The notes under the pieces: generated by a model
Database searches by the model: none
Told to the model about the DNA's origin: nothing
What the model saw: only the letters and a program-made list of their open reading frames with translations
Source of the DNA: JBAYDV01 sp041668045
GTDB lineage: Bacteria > Bacteroidota > Bacteroidia > Bacteroidales > UBA932
NCBI GenBank assembly: GCA_041668045.1
Contig: JBAYDV010000007.1
Span: 1-46,211 of the forward strand
Length of the DNA stretch: 46,211 nucleotides
Direction: 5' to 3'
Shown: positions 25,466-35,222 of the stretch, piece after piece
Layout of the letters: each line of letters starts with the position of its first letter
How positions within the stretch are numbered: position 1 is the stretch's first letter
Translations under genes and position numbers: made by a program

Positions 25466-26836
25466 ATGATAGAAGATATTAAGAACTACGTAGAAGCTAA
25501 TAAACAACGCTTCTTAGATGAACTTTTTGAATTAATTCGCATTCCATCGATATCATCAGATCCATCACATAAAGAAGACATGTATAAAGCCGCTAATAAA
25601 TGGAAAGAACTTTTATTAAAGGCTGGAGCAGATAAAGCAGAAGTATTCGAGACTGAAGGAAATCCTATTACATATGGTGAAAAAATAATAGATCCAAAAG
25701 CTAAAACAGTTCTCGTTTATGGTCATATGGACGTTATGCCTGTTGATCCCATCGATGAATGGAGGACTAAACCATTTGAACCTGTAGTAAAAGACGGATA
25801 TATATGGGCTCGTGGTGCAGATGATGATAAAGGACAGTCTTTTATGCACGCCAAAGCATTTGAATACCTAGTTTCTTCAGGAAACCTTAAATGTAATGTA
25901 AAATTTATGTTAGAAGGTGAAGAAGAAATAGGTTCTGTACATCTTCCTCAGTTCTGCCGTGACCATAAAGATATGTTAAAAGCAGATATTATTTTAGTAT
26001 CTGATACATGCATGATAGCCTCTGATGTTCCATCTATTACTACTGGTCTAAGAGGTCTTTCATATTGGGAAATTGAGTGCCAAGGTCCAAATCACGATTT
26101 GCATTCAGGAATTTATGGAGGTGCAGTAGCTAATCCGATAAATGTTCTTTCTAAAATGATAGCAAAAGTTACAGATGATGAAGGACACATAAATATTCCT
26201 GGATTTTATGATGACATAATTAAAACTAGCGAAAAAGAAAGAAAATTAATGGCGAAAGCTCCTTTTAATATTGAAGATTATAAAACTTCAATTGGAGTAA
26301 AGGAATTAGCTGGAGAAAAAGGATATACTACTAATGAACGCACAGGAATTAGACCATCGTTTGATGTATGTGGAATATGGGGAGGATACACTGGAGAAGG
26401 CGCTAAGACTATACTTCCTGCAGTGGCACACGCAAAAGTTAGTACAAGATTAGTTCCAGGACAAGATTTTAATAAAATCTCTGCATCGTTCAAGAAATAT
26501 TTCGAGGCTATGGCTCCTGATACAGTGAAAGTTACTGTCACACCTCTTCATGGAGGAGCTTCATATCTATGTCCTATAGATTTACCAGCATATAAAGCTG
26601 CAGAAAAAGCTTTTAAAGATGTATATAAGAAAGATCCAATACCTGTTCATGAAGGTGGATCAATCCCTATTATATCTGAGTTTGAGAAAATTCTAGGAAT
26701 AAAATCAGTTTTAATGGGATTTGGTCTCGGCTCTGATGCTATACATTCACCTAATGAGAATTACCCTCTAGAACAGTTTTTCAATGGTATAACTACAATA
26801 CCACTATTTTATAAATATTTTACAGAATTAGAATAA
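25466..26836 (+). CDS. M20-family dipeptidase
   Basis: A 456-residue metallopeptidase of the CNDP/ArgE-like M20 group, acting in the cytosol on dipeptides or related amides. Motifs: VYGHMDVMPVDP (zinc His and Asp), IWARGADDDKGQ (bridging Asp), MLEGEEEIGS (catalytic Glu pair), the lid-domain DLHSGIYGG, and C-terminal VHEGGSIPIISEFE and GLGSDAIHSPNE with the last zinc His. Length is normal. It is monocistronic between its own -7 box and a clear terminator, and is convergent with the AraC-family gene. It differs from the PepD gene at 20626, so two separate M20 enzymes are encoded within 5 kb. Confidence 0.92.
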   Translation: MIEDIKNYVEANKQRFLDELFELIRIPSISSDPSHKEDMYKAANKWKELLLKAGADKAEVFETEGNPITYGEKIIDPKAKTVLVYGHMDVMPVDPIDEWRTKPFEPVVKDGYIWARGADDDKGQSFMHAKAFEYLVSSGNLKCNVKFMLEGEEEIGSVHLPQFCRDHKDMLKADIILVSDTCMIASDVPSITTGLRGLSYWEIECQGPNHDLHSGIYGGAVANPINVLSKMIAKVTDDEGHINIPGFYDDIIKTSEKERKLMAKAPFNIEDYKTSIGVKELAGEKGYTTNERTGIRPSFDVCGIWGGYTGEGAKTILPAVAHAKVSTRLVPGQDFNKISASFKKYFEAMAPDTVKVTVTPLHGGASYLCPIDLPAYKAAEKAFKDVYKKDPIPVHEGGSIPIISEFEKILGIKSVLMGFGLGSDAIHSPNENYPLEQFFNGITTIPLFYKYFTELE

Positions 26837-26861
26837 ACTAATATTAATAAGAACATTATTT

Positions 26862-26907
26862 AAAGAAGAAAGACTCATATATTGTAAGAATCTTTCTTCT
26901 TTTTTTA
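26862..26907 (+). terminator. Terminator after the M20 dipeptidase gene
   Basis: AAAGAAGAAAGA (26862-26873) pairs with TCTTTCTTCTTT (26891-26902), a 12-bp stem followed by T. The T tract overlaps the stop codon of the convergent AraC-family gene. Confidence 0.75.
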
Positions 26908-27771
26908 TATATGTGAATTATAATCATTATTATTTCTGAAAGCTATTGGTGAAATTCCTACATGTCTTTTAAAAAATCTGCTAAAAGAAGATTGATCTGG
27001 GAAGTTGAAATTATTTGAGATTTCTTGAATACTTTTAGTGGAAGATTGTAAAAGCATTTTTATTTCTACGATTATTATTTTGTCTACTATCTGTTTAGGA
27101 GATAAATGAATAGTGTTATGACATATTTTTAATAAATAACGCGAAGATATACAAAGTTTACTTGCATAAAAGTCAATATTTCGATTTTGTCTGAAATTAT
27201 CTTTTACTAGTTCAATAAAATTTTTAAAGATGATATCTTTATTGGTCAGTTTGGCGATTTTTAAACTTGTTCGTTTTTTTTGCACTATATATGATAAATT
27301 AAATATATAATTTTGCAAATCATTAACAGCTATTTGTCTCCTGTACATATGATTTTTCTCATCATATATCATTTTAACAGCTTTATAAAATAACTCAAAT
27401 TTTATCAAATTTTCCTTATCATTTAAAATTGGAAATAGATTTACTATTTGACGTATTTGCTCAACATTAATTCTAACAGTCGCTTCATTAAATAATTCGG
27501 GGACAAAAGAACAAAATACAAAAGAGAAGTCACTACTTTTATTTATTACCTCTATAATAGTTCCTGGCATAATGATAAGCTCTGCATTTTTTTCAAGATG
27601 ATATGTTGTCAGATTGATTAAAAAATCTGCTTCTCCAGATTTCACCAATCCAAAAGACATATATAACATTTTAGTCGGACGCTTATTACAAAATTCTAAA
27701 TTTCCTTTACATACTTTGAAGCCATCTTTATCATCTATAATATACTCTTTTATCTCTTCACTTTTATTCAT
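26905..27771 (-). CDS. AraC-family transcriptional regulator
   Basis: A regulator of 288 residues from the ATG chosen here. The N-terminal half is a cupin-like sensor region (GLVKSGEADFLINLTTYHLEKNAELIIMPGTIIEVI). The C-terminal 100 residues form the AraC double helix-turn-helix, ending SIQEISNNFNFPDQSSFSRFFKRHVGISPIAFR, a very good match to the family. An in-frame ATG at 27855 would add 28 residues of unlikely sequence (MLLLYKKVYYTISSN). I prefer 27771 because a TATATTTA -7-like box lies at 27800-27793, between the two. It is divergent from the RND efflux operon and is the obvious candidate for its regulator; the inducer is unknown. Confidence 0.88.
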   Translation of the reverse strand: MNKSEEIKEYIIDDKDGFKVCKGNLEFCNKRPTKMLYMSFGLVKSGEADFLINLTTYHLEKNAELIIMPGTIIEVINKSSDFSFVFCSFVPELFNEATVRINVEQIRQIVNLFPILNDKENLIKFELFYKAVKMIYDEKNHMYRRQIAVNDLQNYIFNLSYIVQKKRTSLKIAKLTNKDIIFKNFIELVKDNFRQNRNIDFYASKLCISSRYLLKICHNTIHLSPKQIVDKIIIVEIKMLLQSSTKSIQEISNNFNFPDQSSFSRFFKRHVGISPIAFRNNNDYNSHI

Positions 27772-27907
27772 AAAACATGGTTTAATTTTTGCTAAATATA
27801 GCATTAATATATTACTGGATATTGTGTAATATACTTTTTTGTATAATAAAAGCATAAAAATTCAATAGAAATCATCTATTAGTTCTTATTTTGCACAATA
27901 ATGATGC

Positions 27908-28000
27908 ATTTACGTAAATTTTCATGACGTAATTTGTATTATCTTTGCCTCCTATTTGTGTAAAACGTTGTTTAAATTTATATGTAAATTTTAGGCAAAG
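27908..28000 (+). promoter_or_regulatory. RND operon promoter region with palindrome and inverted repeat
   Basis: A -7 box TATCTTTG lies at 27940-27947. Just upstream is the perfect 12-bp palindrome ATTTACGTAAAT (27908-27919), placed where a regulator would meet the -33 region. CTTTGCCT (27943-27950) is repeated in inverted form as AGGCAAAG (27993-28000). The predicted leader before the first gene is about 160 bases, long for this genome. These are candidate operators for the divergent AraC-type protein. Confidence 0.5.
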
Positions 28001-28117
28001 CATTTATTCAGTAGATAAAATAAAGGTTAAATAGAATTTAAATGGTTATGAGATAACTTGTGAAAGCTATCAAAAAAATTCTAAATGAACAGTTAATAAA
28101 TTAAAAAAATAAACAAA

Positions 28118-29254
28118 ATGTACATGAACAAAAAATTGTTTTTTGCATCTTGGAGCATTGCAGCTGTATTAGTTAGCTTGACAATGACTTCATGTAAGAA
28201 TGAGGCACCAAAGCAAATGGTGCAAAGTTACAAAGTGATGAAAGTTTCTTCAAGTGATCAAACACTTTCTCAAGAATATGCAGCCACTATAAAAGGTAAA
28301 CAAGATATTAATATTTTACCTCAGGTTTCAGGAAAAATCACTAAATTATGTGTTAAAGAAGGAGAAAACGTAAAAAAGAATCAAACTTTATTTATTATAG
28401 ATCAAGTTCCTTACCAAGCTGCCCTTCGTACAGCTAAAGCAAATGTAGAAGTAGCTAAAGCTGGAGTGGCGACGGCAAAATTAAGTTATGAAAGTAATAA
28501 AGAACTATATAATCAGAAAGTAGTTTCAAAATTTACTCTACAAACTTCTGAAAATGCATATTTAACTGCTAAAGCTCAGTTAGCTCTTGCAGAAGCTGCA
28601 GAAGTTAATGCTGCTAATAGCTTATCATATACTTTGGTAAAAAGTCCATCAAATGGAGTTGTAGGTTCATTGCCTTATAGAGTCGGAACATTAGTTTCTC
28701 CTTCTATGCAAACTCCATTAACGGAAGTGAGTGATATATCTCAAATGTATGTTTATTTTTCTATGAATGAATCTACAGTTTTAAAATTAACTCGCCAATA
28801 TGGTTCATTAAATAATGCTTTAGATAGTTTAGAAGATGTTCAATTAAAACTTAGCGATGGTACTATATATCCTAATAAAGGGCGTATAGAATCTATCAGC
28901 GGCGTTATTGATGCTAGCACTGGTGCTGTATCGGTGCGTGCTGTTTTTCAGAATGAAAAACGTTTATTGCATAGCGGTGCATCTGGCGAGATTATATTGC
29001 CCCATATAGAAAAAAATACTATTATGATTCCTCAGTCAGCTACTTATGAGTTGCAGGATAAAGTATTTGTATATCAGATAGTTGACGGCAAAGCTGTAGC
29101 TAAGATAATTACAGTATATCCTATAAATGATGGTAAAAATTACGTGGTTACTTCTGGTCTTAAGGATGGAGAAGAAATTATTTGTGAGGGTGTAAGTATG
29201 ATTCGTAGTGGTATGCCTGTTAAAGCTAAAAATTCTGAAATAAATAAAAATTAA
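28118..29254 (+). CDS. RND efflux periplasmic adaptor (membrane fusion protein, AcrA/MexA type)
   Basis: A 378-residue adaptor joining the inner membrane pump to the outer membrane channel. The N-terminal export signal ends ...LTMTSCKN, a likely lipobox, so it is probably lipid-anchored. The lipoyl half-motifs are seen around INILPQVSGKITKLCVKEGENVKKNQTLFIIDQVPYQ, followed by an alpha-helical hairpin (about 95-155), the second lipoyl half (YTLVKSPSNGVVGSLPYRVGTLV) and the beta-barrel and membrane-proximal domains. Length is typical. A second ATG two codons in (28124) is equally possible. It is first in a three-gene efflux operon, 14 bases before the pump gene. Confidence 0.94.
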   Translation: MYMNKKLFFASWSIAAVLVSLTMTSCKNEAPKQMVQSYKVMKVSSSDQTLSQEYAATIKGKQDINILPQVSGKITKLCVKEGENVKKNQTLFIIDQVPYQAALRTAKANVEVAKAGVATAKLSYESNKELYNQKVVSKFTLQTSENAYLTAKAQLALAEAAEVNAANSLSYTLVKSPSNGVVGSLPYRVGTLVSPSMQTPLTEVSDISQMYVYFSMNESTVLKLTRQYGSLNNALDSLEDVQLKLSDGTIYPNKGRIESISGVIDASTGAVSVRAVFQNEKRLLHSGASGEIILPHIEKNTIMIPQSATYELQDKVFVYQIVDGKAVAKIITVYPINDGKNYVVTSGLKDGEEIICEGVSMIRSGMPVKAKNSEINKN

Positions 29255-29268
29255 TACGGAGACAAGAT

Positions 29269-32200
29269 ATGAATGTAAAAACTTTTATTGATAGACCCGT
29301 ATTTGCGTCTGTTATTTCTATACTAATAGTTTTATTAGGTATAATTGGACTTTCAAGTTTACCTATTGAAACATTTCCAGATATAGCGCCACCGACTATT
29401 ATGGTATCTGCTTCTTATCCAGGAGCTAGTGCCGAGAGTATACAAAAAAGTGTGGTAGTACCTCTTGAGCAGGCTATAAATGGTGTGGAAGATATGATGT
29501 ATATGACATCATCATCAAGTAACTCAGGTTCTGCATCTATTACTGTTTATTTTAAACAAGGGACTGATCCAGATATGGCTGCTGTTAATGTACAAAATAA
29601 AGTAGCCACCGCTACAGGTTTATTGCCTGCGGAAGTTAATCAAATAGGTGTTACTACTATGAAGCGTCAGACTAGTATGTTACAAGTGTTTTCATTACAT
29701 AGTCCTAATAATAAATATTCAAATGAATTCTTAACGAATTACATGAAAATTAATTTAGTTCCTAATATTCAACGTATTCAAGGAATAGGACAAGTTCTAG
29801 TAATGGGAGCCGATTATAGTTTAAGAATCTGGCTAAAACCTGAACAAATGGCTAAATATCATCTTATTCCTAGTGATATTACAGCTGTATTGGCTGAACA
29901 AAATATTGAATCTGCTACGGGTGCCCTTGGAGCAGATTCTAAGAATACATTCCAATATACTATGAAGTATAAAGGTCGTTTAGTAACTCCAGACCAGTTT
30001 GATAATATCGTAATAAAGTCTCAATCTGATGGTACTATTTTACATCTTAGCGATGTAGCAAAAGTAGAATTGGGTCAAGTGTCTTATTCTTTCGATCATG
30101 ATACCGATGGTCATAATGGTGTTTCTGCTATGGTATTCCAGCTAGCAGGTTCAAATGCGACAGCTGTGAACAATAATATAGCCAAGTATTTTAAGGAAGT
30201 ACAAAAAACTTTGCCAGAGGGTATTGAATTAACTTCAATAATGAGTACGAATGATTTCCTTTATGCATCAATTCATTCTGTAGTTGAGACTCTATTAATA
30301 GCCATTTTACTTGTAATTTTAATAGTGTATTTCTTTCTGCAAGATATTCGATCTACTTTGATTCCTATCGTCGCTATTATAGTATCTTTAATCGGTACCT
30401 TCGCCTTTATTCATCTTCTAGGATTTTCACTTAATTTACTGACGCTCTTTGCATTAGTATTAGTAATTGGAACCGTGGTCGATGATGCGATAGTCGTCGT
30501 GGAGGCAGTACAGGCCAGGTTTAATGAAGGGGAAAAATCTCCATACAAGGCTAGTGTCGATGCGATGAAAACTTTAGTAAATCCTATCGTGTCTACATCT
30601 TTAGTATTCATGGCAGTATTTATACCTGTAAGTTTTATGCCTGGTACTTCTGGAACTTTCTACCAACAATTCGGACTAACAATGGCTATAGCTGTAGCTA
30701 TTTCATTGCTTAATGCATTAACATTAAGTCCTGCTCTATGTGCTATATTATTACGTCCTGCTAGAGAACGTGGAGAAAACGAGAAAAAAACATTCGCTGA
30801 CCGTATGCGTGTAGCTTATTTCGCTACATATAATACTGTCCTTAAAAAATACAAGAATAATGTTTTATATATGGTACATCATAAAGCATTAGCATGGATA
30901 GCATTAGTTATTGCTGTTCTTGGACTTATTCTTTTAATGAATAATACTCAAAGTGGTTTTATTCCTGATGAAGATCAAGGAGTAGTCATGGTCAATGTTA
31001 CTACAGCTCCTGGAAGTAGTTTAGCTACTACATCTGAGATAATGGATAATATCGAGAATCGTATTAAAGATATTCCTGAAATCTATCATTTCATGAAAGT
31101 CAGTGGATATGGGTTGATCGCAGGTCAAGGTAATTCATATGGTATGTTTATCGTTAGACTGAAAGATTGGAGTTTACGTAAAGATAAAGATCAGGCTTAT
31201 ACAGCAGTTATAAATAAAATCTATGCCAGGACAATGGATGTTAAGGATGCACAAATATTCTCGATGTCTCCAGGTATGATACCTGGTTATGGTATGGGTA
31301 ATTCTGTAGAACTTCATGTATTAGACAAACAAGGGGGAACTCTTAATGATTTATTCGCTAATACTCAAAAATATGCAGGTGCTTTAAATCAAAGACCTGA
31401 AATTTCCAGAGCTTTTTCTACTTTCGATATTCGTTATCCTCAATATTTAGTTGACGTAGATGCAGCGAAATGTAAACGTGCTGGTATATCCCCTCAGTCA
31501 GTATTAAGTGTTATGAGTGGATACTATGGTGGAATTTATGCTTCAAATATTAATAGATTTACAAAAGTATATCGAGTAATGATTCAAGCTGCACCAGAGG
31601 ATCGTCTTGACGTTAAATCTCTTGATAAAATATTTGTACGCAATGGAACAGAGATGGCTCCAATAAGCCAATTTGTATCATTAAAGAGGGTATATGGATC
31701 AGAAGTTATTAATCGTTTCAATCTTTACCCAAGCATACAGTTAAATGTACAACCAGCTGTAGGCTATAGTACTGGTGATGCCATAGCTACTGTAAAGGAT
31801 GTCGCTTCACAAGTATTACCAAAAGGATATGGTTACGACTTCGGAGGAATCTCTCGTGAAGAAAATAACACTAAAAATTCAACTGTTTTAATATATGCTA
31901 TTTGTATATTATTCATTTATTTAATTCTTGCAGCACTATACGAAAGTTATTTCACTCCTTTCGCAGTACTTTTAGCTATTCCATTTGGTCTTGCTGGAAG
32001 TTTCTTATTCGCCAAGTTGATGGGAATAGAAAATAACATATATCTTCAGACAGGCCTCATAATGTTAATAGGTTTGATATCAAAGACGGCAATACTTCTT
32101 ACAGAATACGCTACAGAACGTCGTAAAGCTGGTATGTCTCTTATAGAGGCCGCTTACTCTGCTGCTGCTGCTCGTTTGAGACCTATATTAATGACTGCCC

Positions 32201-32508
32201 TAACTATGATATTTGGTATGTTACCATTAGTCTTAGCCTCTGGTGTAGGAGCTCGAGGAAATAGTTCTTTAGGAACTGGTGTCGTAGGAGGAATGGTAGT
32301 GGGAACAATAGCTATGTTACTAGTAGTTCCTGTATTCTTCGTAATATTTCAATCTATTCAAGAAAAATTTGTTCCTCATAAATATGTAAAAATAACTGAT
32401 CCTCGAATTCTTCAAGAAATGCAACAAATTAAAGAAGAGGCAGCTGCTAAAGGCGCTAGTATCTATAATAAAAAAGAAGATCAAATTAAAGCAGGAGATA
32501 ACAAATAA
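29269..32508 (+). CDS. RND multidrug efflux pump, HAE1 family (AcrB/MexB type)
   Basis: A 1079-residue proton-driven inner membrane transporter. It begins with the family signature FIDRPVFASVISILIVLLG and TFPDIAPPTIMVSASYPGASAE. It has twelve predicted helices with two large periplasmic loops. The proton-relay Asp pair appears in LVIGTVVDDAIVVVEAV (TM4), and the TM10-12 region contains GLISKTAILLTEYA and RPILMTALTMIFGMLPLVLA. Length is somewhat over the 1049 of E. coli AcrB because of a C-terminal Lys/Glu-rich tail. A GGAG lies about ten bases before the ATG. The last base of its stop codon is the first base of the next ATG, implying translational coupling. Substrates are not predictable. Confidence 0.96.
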   Translation: MNVKTFIDRPVFASVISILIVLLGIIGLSSLPIETFPDIAPPTIMVSASYPGASAESIQKSVVVPLEQAINGVEDMMYMTSSSSNSGSASITVYFKQGTDPDMAAVNVQNKVATATGLLPAEVNQIGVTTMKRQTSMLQVFSLHSPNNKYSNEFLTNYMKINLVPNIQRIQGIGQVLVMGADYSLRIWLKPEQMAKYHLIPSDITAVLAEQNIESATGALGADSKNTFQYTMKYKGRLVTPDQFDNIVIKSQSDGTILHLSDVAKVELGQVSYSFDHDTDGHNGVSAMVFQLAGSNATAVNNNIAKYFKEVQKTLPEGIELTSIMSTNDFLYASIHSVVETLLIAILLVILIVYFFLQDIRSTLIPIVAIIVSLIGTFAFIHLLGFSLNLLTLFALVLVIGTVVDDAIVVVEAVQARFNEGEKSPYKASVDAMKTLVNPIVSTSLVFMAVFIPVSFMPGTSGTFYQQFGLTMAIAVAISLLNALTLSPALCAILLRPARERGENEKKTFADRMRVAYFATYNTVLKKYKNNVLYMVHHKALAWIALVIAVLGLILLMNNTQSGFIPDEDQGVVMVNVTTAPGSSLATTSEIMDNIENRIKDIPEIYHFMKVSGYGLIAGQGNSYGMFIVRLKDWSLRKDKDQAYTAVINKIYARTMDVKDAQIFSMSPGMIPGYGMGNSVELHVLDKQGGTLNDLFANTQKYAGALNQRPEISRAFSTFDIRYPQYLVDVDAAKCKRAGISPQSVLSVMSGYYGGIYASNINRFTKVYRVMIQAAPEDRLDVKSLDKIFVRNGTEMAPISQFVSLKRVYGSEVINRFNLYPSIQLNVQPAVGYSTGDAIATVKDVASQVLPKGYGYDFGGISREENNTKNSTVLIYAICILFIYLILAALYESYFTPFAVLLAIPFGLAGSFLFAKLMGIENNIYLQTGLIMLIGLISKTAILLTEYATERRKAGMSLIEAAYSAAAARLRPILMTALTMIFGMLPLVLASGVGARGNSSLGTGVVGGMVVGTIAMLLVVPVFFVIFQSIQEKFVPHKYVKITDPRILQEMQQIKEEAAAKGASIYNKKEDQIKAGDNK

Positions 32509-33881
32509 TGAAAAATATATTAATAATACTTTCTGCAGCTACTCTATTAGCTAGCTGCGGCATATATACTAATTACAAGAGGCCTTATGACGTTAAGACA
32601 AGTAATCTATATGGCAATGAAACCACGTCTCAGTCGGATGTAGATTCTACAAGTTTAGCCTCAACGCCATGGCGTAAAATTTTCACAGATACTAAGTTGC
32701 AAAAACTTATAGAATCAGGTCTTAAGAATAACACTAATTTAGCTACAGCTCGTTTAAATGTAGAACAAGCACAAGCAGCACTTACGCAAGCTAAACTTTC
32801 TTACCTTCCATCTATTGCCTTAGCTCCTACCGGCAATGTAAGTAGTTTTGACCATAGTGATGCGTCGTGGACATACTCTGCTGTAGCAGCTGCTAGCTGG
32901 CAGATAGATGCTTTTGGAAGTATACGCAATGCTAAAAAACAAGCCATTGCCTCAAAACTACAAACAGAAGCTTATCAACAAGCCGTACATTCTCAAGTAA
33001 TTTCAAGCATTGCATCTGTATATTACACTTTACAAATGCTTGATGAGCAACTTCGTATTTCAGAAGAAACTCAAGCTATTTGGAAAGATAATGTACGTAT
33101 GATAAATGCGATGAAAGATGCTGGTATGCAAACAGAAGCTAACGTAGCTCAAGCTGAAGCCACATATCAATCTGTAATAATTTCTGTTAAAAGTATCCAA
33201 GAGACTATTAATACGACTGAAAATGCGATGTGCCTGTTATTAGCTGAAACACCACATCATATTGATCGTGCATCTTGGTCTGAAGAGCAATTTCCTGAGA
33301 ATCTTTATACGGGTATCCCAGTACAATTATTAGCAAATCGTCCAGATGTTCGTGCAGCAGAATTTTCATTACAAAAATATTTTTATGGAGTAAATTCAGC
33401 TCGTTCAGCATTCTACCCTTCACTGACTCTATCGGGACAAGGAGGATGGACTAATTCTGCAGGGGCGATGATTATCAATCCAGGAAAAGTTCTACTTGGA
33501 GCTGCTGCTTCATTGACACAACCACTATTCACTAAAGGTGCTAATAAAGCTAAATTAAAAATAGCTAAAGCACAGTTTGAATCGAGTAAATTAAATTTTC
33601 AACAGACATTACTTCAAGCAGGAGTAGATGTAAATGAAGCACTAACGAAGTGTCAAACGGCTCGCAGTAAAACGGTCAATGTCGATAAGCAAATCGAAGC
33701 TCTTCAGTCTGCAGTAAATAGCACACAAGCACTAATGGACCACGGAACAACGACTTTCCTGCAAGTTCTAACAGCACGTCAATCACTTCTACAGGCTCAA
33801 GTTTCGAAGATGACAATCTGGTACGATGAAGCCAAGGGCGTCATCGACCTATACCAGGCACTTGGCGGAGGTACGAAATAG
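32508..33881 (+). CDS. Outer membrane efflux channel lipoprotein (OprM/TolC family, NodT type)
   Basis: A 457-residue outer membrane factor that completes the RND tripartite pump. The signal peptide ends in a clear lipobox (LLASCGIYTNYKRP), predicting an acylated Cys near residue 17. Two repeated OEP domains follow: helical segments starting NTNLATARLNVEQAQAAL and, in the second half, LQKYFYGVNSARSAFYPSLTLSGQGGW; NRPDVRAAE is a typical OprM-family motif. The C-terminal FLQVLTARQSLLQAQ helix is also typical. It overlaps the pump gene by one base. Downstream lies the REP-bearing intergenic region rather than a classical terminator. Confidence 0.94.
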   Translation: MKNILIILSAATLLASCGIYTNYKRPYDVKTSNLYGNETTSQSDVDSTSLASTPWRKIFTDTKLQKLIESGLKNNTNLATARLNVEQAQAALTQAKLSYLPSIALAPTGNVSSFDHSDASWTYSAVAAASWQIDAFGSIRNAKKQAIASKLQTEAYQQAVHSQVISSIASVYYTLQMLDEQLRISEETQAIWKDNVRMINAMKDAGMQTEANVAQAEATYQSVIISVKSIQETINTTENAMCLLLAETPHHIDRASWSEEQFPENLYTGIPVQLLANRPDVRAAEFSLQKYFYGVNSARSAFYPSLTLSGQGGWTNSAGAMIINPGKVLLGAAASLTQPLFTKGANKAKLKIAKAQFESSKLNFQQTLLQAGVDVNEALTKCQTARSKTVNVDKQIEALQSAVNSTQALMDHGTTTFLQVLTARQSLLQAQVSKMTIWYDEAKGVIDLYQALGGGTK

Positions 33882-33918
33882 AAAAATATAATACATCATA
33901 TACAAGCAGCTACTTTTT

Positions 33919-34023
33919 CTAGGTCAGGTAGCAAGTGGTAAATTTTTATTTCTATTTTTAATAGCTTGATTAATAGGTTGTTATAAAATGTAATAAAAAT
34001 TACACCCTTGCTACCTGACCTAG
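33919..34023. repeat. REP-pair (BIME-like) element, left copy, 105 bp
   Basis: The ends are CTAGGTCAGGTAGCAAG (33919-33935) and its exact inverse CTTGCTACCTGACCTAG (34007-34023). The AT-rich middle contains TAAATTTTTATT and AATAAAAATTA. It aligns without gaps to the right copy at 35118-35222, about 77 of 105 identical by hand count. It may also serve as a terminator for the efflux operon. Confidence 0.85.
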
Positions 34024-34025
34024 CA

Positions 34026-35069
34026 TTACCAATAATGTCTTCTTATAATACCATCAGGAATCGATAATACTCTTGAACATTGATTACACGTCATAGTTGG
34101 AAATCGAAGTTTTAATTCTTGAATTATATCATAAACAACATTAAACGGAAGAGGAGTTTTTCTTAAAAAAAAGTTAATTTTTTTAGCTTTACACAAATCC
34201 AATAAACTCTTCATAACTTCATAATCTTTAGGACGTATAATCTTAGCAGTTTTATTATAATCAATTTTTGATTTCTGAAGACGTTTAATCTTTTTTCCTT
34301 CATCCTCTTTAAGATTCCTTATCTCTGTAGGAAGAGCTGTCATATAAAATTCATATAATTCTTTTTTATTTTTAAAAAAACTCTTCACTAAATCTTGCTT
34401 TACGCCACTCTGTGGAAGAATATATCCTGTATTAGTCATTAAAAGCTTATTTGATAACTTTATTCCTTGTGGTAAGAATCTTTTTTTATCTTCCTCGTTT
34501 TTTAATATTTTGACAAAATAATTATCTGTAACAGAAAATATCTTATTATAGGGTTTATTCTCTACATCAATTAAGCATTTATCGTTAAAATATATTCTAG
34601 CCGAACACCACGTATAACTCAAGGCTGAATCGCATAAACCATGTCTAACTGCATTTCTTAAAATATAACTAAGCTTATCAAGAAACTGCTCCTCATTTTT
34701 TATTTCGACACAGTTAAAATCTCGTTCACCCACTGTTCCCTTTTCTCCATATTTATTATTAAAATATTTAGTATAACTCATTCTAATATAAGTTTCATAT
34801 TTACTTTTATCATAAGACGATATCATTAAATGATAATGATTTTCAAGCAATGTATAAGCATGAAGATCAGTATTCTTAATATCTGCTCCAATTAGCAATA
34901 CATTAATCATCTTTTTAAAATCACTTATCTCTCTAAACATAGTATATCCTCTATGTCCTCGAAGTGTTAAATAAAAAACTTTTTTTTGCTCATTTTCAGA
35001 ATTACCATCTGTGACATTAGAACATGTCATATTACTACTAAACGATATTAATTTTTCTCTTTTGCACAT
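34026..35069 (-). CDS. REP-associated tyrosine transposase (RAYT, Y1/HUH family)
   Basis: A 347-residue protein with an N-terminal Y1-transposase domain (about 28-175). The HUH motif is His78-Tyr-His80 in LLENHYHLMIS. The conserved helix YTKYFNNKYGEKGTVGERDF (99-118) provides the candidate nucleophile tyrosines (Tyr99, Tyr102, Tyr107). The C-terminal half (about 180-347) is basic and ends in a helix-turn-helix-like CNQCSRVLSIPDGIIRRHYW. Members of this group cut and rejoin single-stranded REP hairpins and are usually single-copy and immobile. The gene sits exactly between two copies of a 105-bp REP-pair element, the arrangement called a REPtron. The reading frame is intact, with no sign of decay. 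Confidence 0.9.
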   Translation of the reverse strand: MCKREKLISFSSNMTCSNVTDGNSENEQKKVFYLTLRGHRGYTMFREISDFKKMINVLLIGADIKNTDLHAYTLLENHYHLMISSYDKSKYETYIRMSYTKYFNNKYGEKGTVGERDFNCVEIKNEEQFLDKLSYILRNAVRHGLCDSALSYTWCSARIYFNDKCLIDVENKPYNKIFSVTDNYFVKILKNEEDKKRFLPQGIKLSNKLLMTNTGYILPQSGVKQDLVKSFFKNKKELYEFYMTALPTEIRNLKEDEGKKIKRLQKSKIDYNKTAKIIRPKDYEVMKSLLDLCKAKKINFFLRKTPLPFNVVYDIIQELKLRFPTMTCNQCSRVLSIPDGIIRRHYW

Positions 35070-35117
35070 ATCTACTTCTCTTTAAAATTAATAAATCCAA
35101 ATATAATAAAAAACTTG

Positions 35118-35222
35118 CTAGGTCAACTAGCAAGAAGTAAATTTTTATTATATTTTGTAAATTGTTGATTTATAGGAAAATATAAAAGTCAATAAAAATT
35201 AAATATATGCTAGGTGACCTAG
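35118..35222. repeat. REP-pair (BIME-like) element, right copy, 105 bp
   Basis: Direct copy of the element at 33919-34023. The left REP is CTAGGTCAACTAGCAAG, which with the preceding CTTG (35114-35117) makes an 8-bp-stem hairpin. The right REP is GCTAGGTGACCTAGC (35208-35222), a perfect odd palindrome. Together the two copies bracket the RAYT gene. Confidence 0.85.
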
